Below, piece by piece: positions 1 through 6,047 of a DNA stretch of 7,180 bases. The DNA comes from Odoribacter sp. UBA944 (GTDB lineage: Bacteria > Bacteroidota > Bacteroidia > Bacteroidales > Marinifilaceae). The notes beneath the pieces were generated by a model that searched no databases, was not told the origin of the DNA, and worked only from the letters and a program-made list of their open reading frames with translations. The stretch's first letter is position 1, and each line of letters opens with the position of its first letter. Made by a program: the position numbers and the translations under genes. The stretch lies in contig DBDA01000007.1 of the NCBI GenBank assembly GCA_002293375.1, forward strand, positions 3,221 through 10,400, written 5' to 3'.

Positions 1-43
1 TTCGGAAATCAACAGCCCGAAGCGTCCGGGAGAATCCGAACAC

Positions 44-71
44 AAAAGTGCGGAGAATCACTTCCCCGCAC
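44..71 (-). terminator. Intrinsic terminator of the galM-transporter-galK operon
   Basis: Read on the minus strand this is a 10-bp stem, GTGCGGGGAA pairing with TTCTCCGCAC with one G-U wobble, closed by a GTGA loop of the GNRA type. TTTT follows at 47-44. It begins 32 nt past the galK stop, where the operon transcript should end. The U tract is short, so termination may be partial. On the plus strand no U tract follows, so it is directional. Confidence 0.75.
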
Positions 72-103
72 CTTTAACTATGAGAAATTTAGGAAAAAAG
101 AGA

Positions 104-1252
104 TCAACCCAGACGCCGGGCGCCGTCGCTGATCTTTACCGGATAAATCTTCGGCTCCTTGCCGTACTTCGCTTTTAACTTCGCTACCGCCGCAGCAATA
201 AAAGCATCGTACTTATCCTCCGGAACCACATTAATGGTACAGCCGCCGAAGCCACCGCCCATAATCCGCGAGCCAGTCACCCCGCACTCCTTCGCCACGT
301 CGTTCAGAAAATCCAACTCCTCCGTACTCACTTCATACAACTTGCTCATACCGTAGTGAGTAGCATACATATTCTTCCCAACCGTCTCATAATCCCCTTT
401 TTTCAGGGCCTCACACGTATTCACCAACCGTTCGTTCTCCTGTATCGCATAAGTAGCCCGCTTATAATCCTCCTCGCTGATATCACCCTTCACCTCTTCT
501 AACATCCCCATATCGGCATCCGCCAGAAACTTCACCTTCGGGTGTTTCACAGCAATAGCCGCCACCGCATTCTCGCAGGATTTCCGGCGCTTGTTGTAAG
601 GAGAACCCACCAACTCGTGTTTAGTCACGGAATCCACCAACACCACCCGATACCCCTTCGGATCAAAAGGCACATACTCATACTCCATCGTACTGCAATC
701 CAGGCGGATCAAATGTCCCTCCTTTCCAAAGAGCGAAGCAAACTGATCCATGATACCGCAATTCACACCGCAATAATTGTGCTCCGTTTTCTGGCCGATC
801 AACACCAACTCCTTCTTATCGAACCCCAGACGGAAAATCTCATTCAGAGCAAAACCAAAAGTGCTTTCCAGCGCTGCCGACGAAGAGAGTCCGGCCCCCA
901 GCGGCACATCGCCGGAAAAAACCGTATCAAACCCTTCCAGCTTCGCCCCTCTTTTCTGCATCTCCCGGCACACACCAAAGATATAGCAAGCCCAGGAAGC
1001 AGCCGGCTTATCGGCTTCATTCAAACCAAACTCGGCATAATCATTCAGGTCAAGCGCATACGCCCGCACCTTGCCGCTCCCATTCGGTTTAATCTCCGCC
1101 AGGATCCCTTTGTCGATAGCGCCGGGCAGTACGCACCCTCCGTTGTAATCAGTGTGTTCACCGATCAAATTGATACGCCCCGGGGAAAAATAAAGCACCC
1201 CTTCCGTCCCGAATTTCTCCCGGAACGTCTCTCTTACCTTCTTTGTATCCAT
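104..1252 (-). CDS. galK: Galactokinase
   Basis: Cytoplasmic GHMP-family kinase of 382 aa, the usual length, that makes galactose-1-phosphate from alpha-D-galactose and ATP. The galactokinase signature GRINLIGEHTDYNGG is at residues 25-39, with Arg26 and the sugar-binding Glu32, His33 and Asp35. The ATP-binding GHMP motif PLGAGLSSSAA is at 117-127, the catalytic Asp of GIMDQF is Asp169, and motif 3 GSRIMGGGFGGC is at 327-338. An upstream in-frame ATG at 1339 would run back into the transporter gene. The start at 1252 is preferred because it gives the family N-terminus (MDTKKVRETF) and lies 2 nt after the transporter stop, which implies translational coupling. It is the last gene of the operon and is followed by a terminator at 44-71. 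All key residues are present. Confidence 0.97.
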   Translation of the reverse strand: MDTKKVRETFREKFGTEGVLYFSPGRINLIGEHTDYNGGCVLPGAIDKGILAEIKPNGSGKVRAYALDLNDYAEFGLNEADKPAASWACYIFGVCREMQKRGAKLEGFDTVFSGDVPLGAGLSSSAALESTFGFALNEIFRLGFDKKELVLIGQKTEHNYCGVNCGIMDQFASLFGKEGHLIRLDCSTMEYEYVPFDPKGYRVVLVDSVTKHELVGSPYNKRRKSCENAVAAIAVKHPKVKFLADADMGMLEEVKGDISEEDYKRATYAIQENERLVNTCEALKKGDYETVGKNMYATHYGMSKLYEVSTEELDFLNDVAKECGVTGSRIMGGGFGGCTINVVPEDKYDAFIAAAVAKLKAKYGKEPKIYPVKISDGARRLG

Positions 1253-1254
1253 AC

Positions 1255-2565
1255 TTATACCGGAATATTTTTGTTTACATTCTTGGAACCGACCAATGCA
1301 TAATACAGCAGATATACCAAACCGGCGGCAATCACCCAATAGCTAACCAAATAGTTGCCTCCGGTGATGTCAACGATCCCGTTTTGCAACAAAGGCAATA
1401 CCCCGCCGCCGCAAACGAGTACCATAAAATAACCCGATGCCTTCTCTGTAAATTTTCCAAGTCCTTCCACAGCTAAATTGAAAACGCCTCCCCACATAAC
1501 GGAAGTACAGAGTCCGCACAATACCAGCAAAGCAGCACTAAGCGGAACATTCACAAGCCCGAACAAAGCGCCCGGTTCATTTTTAAATACCGGCAAGTTC
1601 ATCATGGTTTGCGTCGGCAGGAAAATCGCCAACACCACCAGCACCAAACCGAGCAACGAAACGCCGACCAACATGGATTTGGAAGACACTTTCTGGGCAA
1701 TAGCCGCACCGGCCAGACGACCAACCAACATCAAAAACCAATAGGTTCCTGCAACCGAGGCGGCAATAGCATTTGCCGAGGCGCCGAACATCTCCGTCAT
1801 CATATTATCATTTTGCAGCCACTTTTGCAACACATTCGGAATCCCTACTTCCACACCCACATAAACAAAGATAGCAATAGCCCCCAATACAAAGTGGCGG
1901 AACGAAAGCGGCCCGTAAGCCGATTTTTCATTCGCAACAACCGTTGCACTCTTCTCCTTCTCGGGAATAGCCGTAAACGCGATCACCACAAATGCCAGAG
2001 CAAAAACAGCCAGGGCCGTAAGCATCAACGGAAACACGTCGCTGATCTGGGCTTTGGTAATCTCCGGGATCAGGATACCGGTCATAATGATCACAGTAGT
2101 TCCGCAAAGCGAGTTGAACGACCCGCCGATCTGGATCAGCTGGTTACCCCGATTCCCGCCGCCACCCAGGTTGTTGAGCATCGGATTGACCACCGTATTC
2201 AGCAAACACATAGAGAAACCGGCAATAAATGCGCCGAGCAAATAGACCACCATTGCCGATGCATTGTCGATGGTGCCCGACAGTGTCTGGACGCCAACAC
2301 CGATAAACCCGACGGCAATAGCCATCAAAGCTGTCTTTTTGTACCCCCATTTGTCAAGCATAAGCCCGGCGGGGATCCCCATCACCGCATACGCGATAAA
2401 ATTGGCAAAAACACCCAGTGTTCCTATCCAGTTGGCCACTTGAAACTGCTGTTTCAAAATCTCCCCCATCGGCGAAGCTAAATTTGTCACGAAAGAGATC
2501 ATCCCGAACAGGAAGATCATCACAATAATGGCCGCAATGTTGCCTTGTTTTTTTGGCTGTGTCAT
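1255..2565 (-). CDS. gluP: MFS sugar transporter of the FucP/GluP family (probable glucose/galactose transporter)
   Basis: Inner-membrane major facilitator protein of 436 aa with about 12 hydrophobic segments. The first runs from about residue 9 to 31, the second from 45 to 69, and the last from about 407 to 425. The loop GLMLDKWGYKKT (67-78) is the MFS motif A between TM2 and TM3. A Gly/Asn-rich stretch with IQIGGSFNSLCG (144-155), the TM7 segment YVGVEVGIPNVLQKW (235-249) and the C-terminal block SVMWGGVFNLAVEGLG (355-370) resemble the fucose and glucose/galactose permeases of the FHS group. Family knowledge suggests proton- or sodium-coupled uptake of hexose. Its place between galM and galK points to galactose (with glucose possible) as substrate, which is inference. 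It is 33 nt after galM and 2 nt before galK. Confidence 0.9.
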   Translation of the reverse strand: MTQPKKQGNIAAIIVMIFLFGMISFVTNLASPMGEILKQQFQVANWIGTLGVFANFIAYAVMGIPAGLMLDKWGYKKTALMAIAVGFIGVGVQTLSGTIDNASAMVVYLLGAFIAGFSMCLLNTVVNPMLNNLGGGGNRGNQLIQIGGSFNSLCGTTVIIMTGILIPEITKAQISDVFPLMLTALAVFALAFVVIAFTAIPEKEKSATVVANEKSAYGPLSFRHFVLGAIAIFVYVGVEVGIPNVLQKWLQNDNMMTEMFGASANAIAASVAGTYWFLMLVGRLAGAAIAQKVSSKSMLVGVSLLGLVLVVLAIFLPTQTMMNLPVFKNEPGALFGLVNVPLSAALLVLCGLCTSVMWGGVFNLAVEGLGKFTEKASGYFMVLVCGGGVLPLLQNGIVDITGGNYLVSYWVIAAGLVYLLYYALVGSKNVNKNIPV

Positions 2566-2598
2566 ACGATTGAATTTAGTGTTAAGTGATCTATTCTT

Positions 2599-3657
2599 CT
2601 ATTTAATAACTCCGAATTTGTAAATGCAGGTTTGCCGGTACCGCTCTCCCGGTCGAAGCACCACCGGGGGAAAATGCGGTTTGTTCGGGCTGTCGGGAAA
2701 ATGCTGCGTTTCCAGGCAAAAAGCGCTCCGCTCCGGATAGGTGGCCCCATTCTTGCCCCGGAAACCGCCCAGCCAGTTGCCCGTATAGAGCTGTACGCCC
2801 GGTTCCGTCGTATAGACCTCCAGCAGACGTCCGCTTTTGGGATCTTCCACGCGGGCTGCATAAGAGAGTTCTCCGGGTTCTCTCTTTTTCAACACATAGC
2901 AATGGTCGTACCCTTTCCCGAAGATCAACTGTTCAAAAGAGTCATCGATCCGTTCCCCGATCGCACGGGGCGTACGAAAATCCATCGGGGTTCCGGCCAC
3001 TTTGGCAATCTCTCCGGTCGGTATGGAGACTTTGTCCATCGGCGTATAAAAATCGGCGTGTATGGTCAGCAGATGATCCGTTACCTGCGAGGTTGGGTTC
3101 CCCTGACCGGAAAGGTTGAAAAAAGAGTGCTGGGTCAGGTTGACCAGCGTCGTCTTGTCCGTTGTCGCTTCGTACGAGATCTCCAAGCCGTTCTCATCAT
3201 TCAGGCTGTAGGTCAGAATGGTCTCCAGATTCCCGGGAAACCCCTCCTCCCCATCCGCCGACAGATACCTCATTTTCATGGATTGCGGCGTGTGCGAAAG
3301 CACCTCCCAGACCTTGGCATTGAACCCTTTCAACCCACCGTGCAGCGAATTGGGGCCGTTGTTCACAGCCAGGGTGTACGCCTTCCCTTCCAACGTAAAC
3401 TTGCCGCCGGCAATACGGTTCCCGTACCGTCCGACCACAGACCCCAGGTAAGGCTCCGGAGCGTGCAGGTACTCTTCCAACGTATCGTGCCCCAGCACCA
3501 CATCCGCATAATTCCCGGCCCTGTCCGGCGTCAGCACGGAAACAATAAAGGCCCCGTAATTGGTCACGGCAACCTCCACTCCGTTCTTATTCTTCAATAC
3601 ATACAGATCCGTCTGTTTGCCGTCCACAGAAGACTGAAACGCTTCCCGCTTTACCAT
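2599..3657 (-). CDS. galM: Aldose 1-epimerase (mutarotase)
   Basis: Cytoplasmic mutarotase of 352 aa that interconverts beta- and alpha-D-galactose, giving galactokinase its alpha substrate. The galactose mutarotase motifs appear in order: GRYGNRIAGG (76-85, with the substrate-binding Arg81), NSLHGG (103-108, His106), TQHSFFNL (175-182, catalytic acid His177), the Asp251 region GYDHCYVL, and FCLETQHFPDSPN (313-325, catalytic base Glu316). No signal peptide is visible, unlike the secreted mutarotases some Bacteroidetes carry. It is the first gene of the operon, with a leader of about 75 nt. The ATG at 3657 is the natural N-terminus, and there is no strong Shine-Dalgarno, which is normal in this phylum. 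Confidence 0.96.
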   Translation of the reverse strand: MVKREAFQSSVDGKQTDLYVLKNKNGVEVAVTNYGAFIVSVLTPDRAGNYADVVLGHDTLEEYLHAPEPYLGSVVGRYGNRIAGGKFTLEGKAYTLAVNNGPNSLHGGLKGFNAKVWEVLSHTPQSMKMRYLSADGEEGFPGNLETILTYSLNDENGLEISYEATTDKTTLVNLTQHSFFNLSGQGNPTSQVTDHLLTIHADFYTPMDKVSIPTGEIAKVAGTPMDFRTPRAIGERIDDSFEQLIFGKGYDHCYVLKKREPGELSYAARVEDPKSGRLLEVYTTEPGVQLYTGNWLGGFRGKNGATYPERSAFCLETQHFPDSPNKPHFPPVVLRPGERYRQTCIYKFGVIK

Positions 3658-3688
3658 AAGCCTGTTTTATATTAATTCCTAAAAATCA

Positions 3689-3707
3689 GTTGCATACAAT
3701 CTGCAAC
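3689..3707. promoter_or_regulatory. Inverted repeat in the galM leader, possible operator
   Basis: GTTGCA and TGCAAC form a perfect 6-bp inverted repeat around a 7-nt spacer. It lies about 25-45 nt past the expected transcription start and about 32 nt before the galM ATG. It could be a repressor operator blocking elongation or a short leader hairpin. No regulator gene is nearby to match it with, and 6-bp arms can arise by chance. Confidence 0.35.
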
Positions 3708-3738
3708 ATCCTTCCTCTTCTTGCCTTACCCTCCATCT

Positions 3739-3771
3739 CAAACGTATGCACACAATTTGACAAAAATAAAA
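3739..3771 (-). promoter_or_regulatory. Bacteroidetes-type promoter of the galactose operon
   Basis: On the minus strand the -7 box TACGTTTG (3746-3739) fits TAnnTTTG exactly. About 20-21 nt upstream is an A/T-only -33 region (TTTA or TTTT, 3771-3767) in place of perfect TTTG. Transcription should start near 3733, giving a galM leader of about 75 nt. The weak -33 box would suit a promoter that needs an activator, which is inference. Confidence 0.6.
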
Positions 3772-3789
3772 CTGTTTTTAAAGAAACGC

Positions 3790-3817
3790 AAAAAAAAGAG
3801 GTTTAAAAAACCTCTTT
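3790..3817 (-). terminator. Intrinsic terminator downstream of the AAA ATPase gene
   Basis: The arms AAAGAGGTTT (3795-3804) and AAACCTCTTT (3808-3817) form a perfect 10-bp stem with a 3-nt loop. On the minus strand a U tract follows (3794-3790). It lies about 56 nt after the ATPase stop and just ahead of the galM promoter, so it insulates the sugar operon from read-through. Between the stop and the hairpin the sequence is A/T-rich, with nothing else recognised. Confidence 0.8.
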
Positions 3818-3872
3818 CTTAAATTTTTAAAAAATACAGACGATGGTGGAACCCATTTTCTTGTTATTTTTT

Positions 3873-5006
3873 CTATAGCAGATATTGCAGGTAATTATCT
3901 CTGTTTACCACACCAAATGTGGCATTCGGATAGGTCTCCTTAAAAATATCCGGTACATTCGGTTTTTTAGTTCCCCACTTAAATTCCAATGCTGTAAGGG
4001 TGTCTGTATTTTCTTCGATAAGGTCTATTTCCTGCCGGTCATACGTCCTCCAAAAGTAGAACTCTTTTCCCAAGCCTTCGTTGCTGTTAGCTTTGATACG
4101 CTCACTGATCAGATAGTTCTCCCACAATGCACCAACGTCTTGTCGGATAGAGAGAGGATTGAAGTTGCCGATAATCGCATTTCGTATGCCATTATCGTAA
4201 AAATACCACTTCCCGGCTTTTGTTACTTCCTTCCGCAGATTGCGCGCATAAGCCCCAAGACGATAAACAACGAAGACTTTGGAAAGCAAGTCAAGGTATT
4301 TTTCGATCGTATTTTTACTCATACCGAGTTGTTTTCCAAGTTCATCGTATGAAACTTCATTACCGAGTTGAAAAGCGATGAGACGCAGTAACTCTTTCAT
4401 TTTTCCTGAATTTTTCAGCCCGTCAATAGCCAGTATATCTTTCAGCAAATAAGCTCCGACAATGTCCCGCAAATAATCGGTCTTGCGTTCAAAGCTATCC
4501 AATGTGACCACTTCGGGATAGGAACCATATATCAGACGGGATTCGAGATTTTGGCGGGTTTCCAATGCTGTTTCGATTTGTGCGATCTCTTTTTGAGAAA
4601 ACGGAGTCAAATGAAATTGTGTGCTTCGACCAACCAATGGTTCACCCGCTTTATTCAAAAGATCAAAAGAGGATGACCCGCTCGCCAGCACACAAACACC
4701 TGCTATTTCATCGACAATCAGTTTCAACTTAGAACCGATATCCGGTATATTCTGCGCTTCATCTATTGCAAGTAAATCGACTCCACTCAAAAGATGCCTG
4801 TAATTAGCAACAGATCGCTCTTCCAACAAAGCCAATGTGTCGTAATCTTCTCCATTGAGCAGCATCGTTTTTCCGGCAAAGTCATTGATCAATTGACGCA
4901 TCAGTACGGTTTTACCAACCCTTCGGGCGCCAAAAATCAGAACAGCTTTATTGGGTTCTATTCTGTCTGTTATCCTGGCTTGCAACAATCGTTTTACAGG
5001 TTCCAT
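3873..5006 (-). CDS. AAA ATPase with C-terminal DUF4143 domain
   Basis: Protein of 377 aa, about the usual length for the AAA_14-DUF4143 family common as orphan genes in Bacteroidetes. The Walker A motif GARRVGKT is at 26-33 and Walker B LLAIDEAQ at 78-85 with Asp82 and Glu83. A sensor-like ASGSSS is at 108-113. A helix-turn-helix-like stretch (about 218-240, YDELGKQLGMSKNTIEKYL) connects to the DUF4143 part. There Glu297, Asp328 (QEIDLI) and the pair Glu341-x-Lys343 (EFKWG) are spaced like a PD-(D/E)XK nuclease core. The biological role of these proteins is not settled; DNA-directed activity is inferred from the fold. It has its own promoter and terminator, so it appears to be a single-gene unit. 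There is no sign of truncation. Confidence 0.9.
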   Translation of the reverse strand: MEPVKRLLQARITDRIEPNKAVLIFGARRVGKTVLMRQLINDFAGKTMLLNGEDYDTLALLEERSVANYRHLLSGVDLLAIDEAQNIPDIGSKLKLIVDEIAGVCVLASGSSSFDLLNKAGEPLVGRSTQFHLTPFSQKEIAQIETALETRQNLESRLIYGSYPEVVTLDSFERKTDYLRDIVGAYLLKDILAIDGLKNSGKMKELLRLIAFQLGNEVSYDELGKQLGMSKNTIEKYLDLLSKVFVVYRLGAYARNLRKEVTKAGKWYFYDNGIRNAIIGNFNPLSIRQDVGALWENYLISERIKANSNEGLGKEFYFWRTYDRQEIDLIEENTDTLTALEFKWGTKKPNVPDIFKETYPNATFGVVNRDNYLQYLL

Positions 5007-5027
5007 AAACCAATTACGTTATCTGTA

Positions 5028-5059
5028 CAAAATTAGCCATATTTTTCACAACTGACAAA
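5028..5059 (-). promoter_or_regulatory. Promoter of the AAA ATPase gene
   Basis: On the minus strand a perfect TTTG (5059-5056), a 20-nt spacer and TAATTTTG (5035-5028) match the Bacteroidetes consensus TTTG / TAnnTTTG. The expected start near 5022 leaves a leader of only about 15 nt before the ATG at 5006. Confidence 0.75.
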
Positions 5060-5067
5060 TTTAACGT

Positions 5068-5095
5068 AAAAATCGTCAGTGAAGTGACAATTTTT
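5068..5095 (-). terminator. Hairpin terminator after the nucleotidyltransferase/HEPN remnant
   Basis: On the minus strand AAAAATTGTCA and TGACGATTTTT form an 11-bp stem with one G-U wobble and a 6-nt loop. The U-rich arm supports termination of the transcript from the nucleotidyltransferase promoter, 7 nt past the remnant's stop. Both sides are A/T-rich, so it may work in either direction. Its GTCAGT also pairs with ACTGAC at 5051-5056. Confidence 0.6.
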
Positions 5096-5102
5096 ATCCG
5101 GA

Positions 5103-5285
5103 TTAAGAGTTAAATGTATCTATAATCCTGTTGCGCAAATCGACAATCTGGCGGGCATTAGTAATCTCAAAAGACGGATCGGTTTTCAAGATGCGGTTCA
5201 TGGCCTCGCCGACTATCTCCAACTGCCGTTCGACCCCGTTGCGCAACAAAACCTGTTGCCTGTAGATGTTGAACACTGTGTAATA
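5103..5285 (-). pseudogene. HEPN (HepT/DUF86-like) toxin remnant
   Basis: Directly after the nucleotidyltransferase stop codon, and in the same frame, 60 codons read as HEPN sequence: NGVERQLEIVGEAMNRIL (residues 16-33), then ITNARQIVDLRNRII (41-55) and a stop. This is the middle of a HepT-type protein, usually about 110 aa. The N-terminal third has no start other than a possible GTG at 5276, and the C-terminal helix is missing. The RX4HXY active-site motif should fall at Arg51 but reads R-NRII-D-T-F. The catalytic His is therefore Asp56 and the Tyr that partner enzymes modify is Phe58. A working RNase toxin is not expected. An ATG overlapping the upstream stop (at 5289) opens a different, unrelated frame. 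Confidence 0.75.
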
Positions 5286-5600
5286 TCATGCCGCTCCATA
5301 GACCAACTGTTTATCGCGGTTGATATTGGCAATGAGGTAGGGTTTGGAGAGCGTCTCTTCGGCCACCAAATCTACCTTGCGGCCAAACAAATCATCGAGC
5401 GCCCACATCAACTCGAAATAGTTGTCGGTATACTCCTCTATCGTCAGTTCGGGACTGAATGAGAATAGCAGGTCTACGTCGCTTCTCTTAGGGTCGAAGT
5501 CGTCCCGCGCCGCCGAGCCGAACAAGTACATCCGCTCAACACAGTACTTCTTGCAAAGTTCCACCAATTGCGGTAGTTTCTCTTTCACGGTACTGTTCAT
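5286..5600 (-). CDS. Minimal nucleotidyltransferase (MntA-like antitoxin)
   Basis: Small DNA-polymerase-beta-like nucleotidyltransferase, 104 aa from the chosen ATG. The GS motif (LFGSAARDD, Gly28-Ser29), the Asp pair of SDVDLL (Asp41 and Asp43) and the third acidic residue in RKVDLV (Asp78) are all present, so it should be catalytically able. In MntA-HepT systems such an enzyme neutralises the HEPN RNase by adding AMP to a Tyr; here the partner is only a remnant. In-frame ATGs lie at 5621, 5606 and 5600. The one at 5621 is just 2 nt after the -7 box and so would fall at or upstream of the transcript start. The start at 5600 (MNSTVKEKLPQL) fits the family best; 5606 is possible. Confidence 0.85.
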   Translation of the reverse strand: MNSTVKEKLPQLVELCKKYCVERMYLFGSAARDDFDPKRSDVDLLFSFSPELTIEEYTDNYFELMWALDDLFGRKVDLVAEETLSKPYLIANINRDKQLVYGAA

Positions 5601-5623
5601 GGTCATTGCGTGTTCGTTCATCG

Positions 5624-5654
5624 CAAATGTAACGATTTATCTCCAACCGGCAAA
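5624..5654 (-). promoter_or_regulatory. Promoter of the nucleotidyltransferase gene
   Basis: On the minus strand TTTG (5654-5651), a 19-nt spacer and TACATTTG (5631-5624) match the Bacteroidetes consensus exactly. The start point should be about 5616-5619, within or past the first ATG. This is why a downstream ATG was chosen for the gene. The -33 box lies 10 bp from the edge of the duplicated gene end. Confidence 0.7.
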
Positions 5655-5663
5655 ACGGGGGAG

Positions 5664-5793
5664 AATTCTATTTCAACAACAAAATTTCAGCAGCAACATT
5701 TCTAAACTGAGGCATAGACATACCCAGATCAGCATTAACGTAAGTCGGATCACAAACCAGATACTTCTCACCATTCACCGTAAAATAATCGCC
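5664..5793. repeat. Direct repeat, left copy (130 bp)
   Basis: Identical to 7051-7180 at 129 of 130 positions, at a constant offset of 1387 bp. The one difference, G at 5727 against A at 7114, changes a Leu codon from CTG to TTG without changing the protein. It begins sharply at AATTC, with different sequence before it in the two copies. The right end of the match cannot be set because the window stops there, so the true repeat is 130 bp or more. Confidence 0.97.
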
Positions 5794-5940
5794 TGGAGTA
5801 GACGGATCATCAAATCTCACAGCAGTTGCCAAATGCTGCCCCGGATCAGACCCTTGGTAACATACACCGTATTGTATGCCATTTGCCGGAAAGCCATCAA
5901 CGGGAGCAACTCCCCGCCGCTGCGCCCGCACATACTCCTC
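5668..5940 (-). pseudogene. Truncated 3' end of a transglutaminase-like gene (headless copy)
   Basis: The frame ends in a C-terminal segment with HLATAVRF and, 28 residues after its His, CDPTYVNADLGMSMPQFRN, stopping at LLLK. The spaced His (codon 5833-5835) and Asp of CDPTY (codon 5749-5751) look like the last two members of the Cys-His-Asp triad of transglutaminase-like proteins known from Bacteroidetes; this assignment is by motif only. No Cys-containing first half exists here. Although the frame stays open to an ATG at 6060, there is no Met between about residue 41 and 114. The first 25 or so codons from 6060 run antisense through the DUF3791 promoter. The exact upstream limit, 5940, is an estimate. 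It is probably untranslated. The last 41 codons are repeated at 7055-7180. Confidence 0.7.
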
Positions 5941-5993
5941 ACTACTATTTAATCGTTTATGCCTATTCAGGCTCCAAGCGGATGTGTCGGTGT

Positions 5994-6024
5994 TTTGTTC
6001 CCTCCCAATTATTTCATATATTTG
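5994..6024 (+). promoter_or_regulatory. Promoter of the DUF3791-DUF3990 pair
   Basis: TTTG (5994-5997), a 19-nt spacer and TATATTTG (6017-6024) match the Bacteroidetes promoter consensus perfectly. Transcription should start near 6030, about 18 nt before the ATG at 6048. A purine-rich AAAGG at 6036-6040 sits at suitable ribosome-binding distance. Nothing else is recognised between 5941 and 5993. Confidence 0.75.
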
Positions 6025-6047
6025 CAAGGCAGCAGAAAGGCAAGGAT

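Noticed and set aside
1..43. Inverted repeat TTCGGA (1-6) / TCCGAA (35-40) at the left edge
   Set aside because: Arms of 6 bp with a 28-nt gap and no U tract; too weak to call, and the neighbouring sequence is outside the window.
542..1303. Plus-strand open frame of 253 codons antisense to galK
   Set aside because: The opposite strand carries all galactokinase motifs; the plus frame has no recognisable domain and reflects codon composition.
104..1339. Longer galK from the ATG at 1339 (411 aa)
   Set aside because: The extra 29 residues overlap the transporter's last codons and are not galactokinase-like; the family N-terminus starts at 1252.
1609..2481. Plus-strand open frame of 290 codons antisense to the transporter
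   Set aside because: Rich in His, Arg, Gln and Asn as expected from the complement of membrane-protein codons; no promoter or start signal.
2632..3675. Plus-strand open frame of 347 codons antisense to galM
   Set aside because: galM on the minus strand is complete with all active-site residues; the antisense frame shows no domain.
5826..6047. Longer DUF3791 protein from upstream ATGs (151 aa)
   Set aside because: The extension would begin upstream of the predicted promoter and is antisense to the gene-end fragment; the DUF3791 core begins after 6048.
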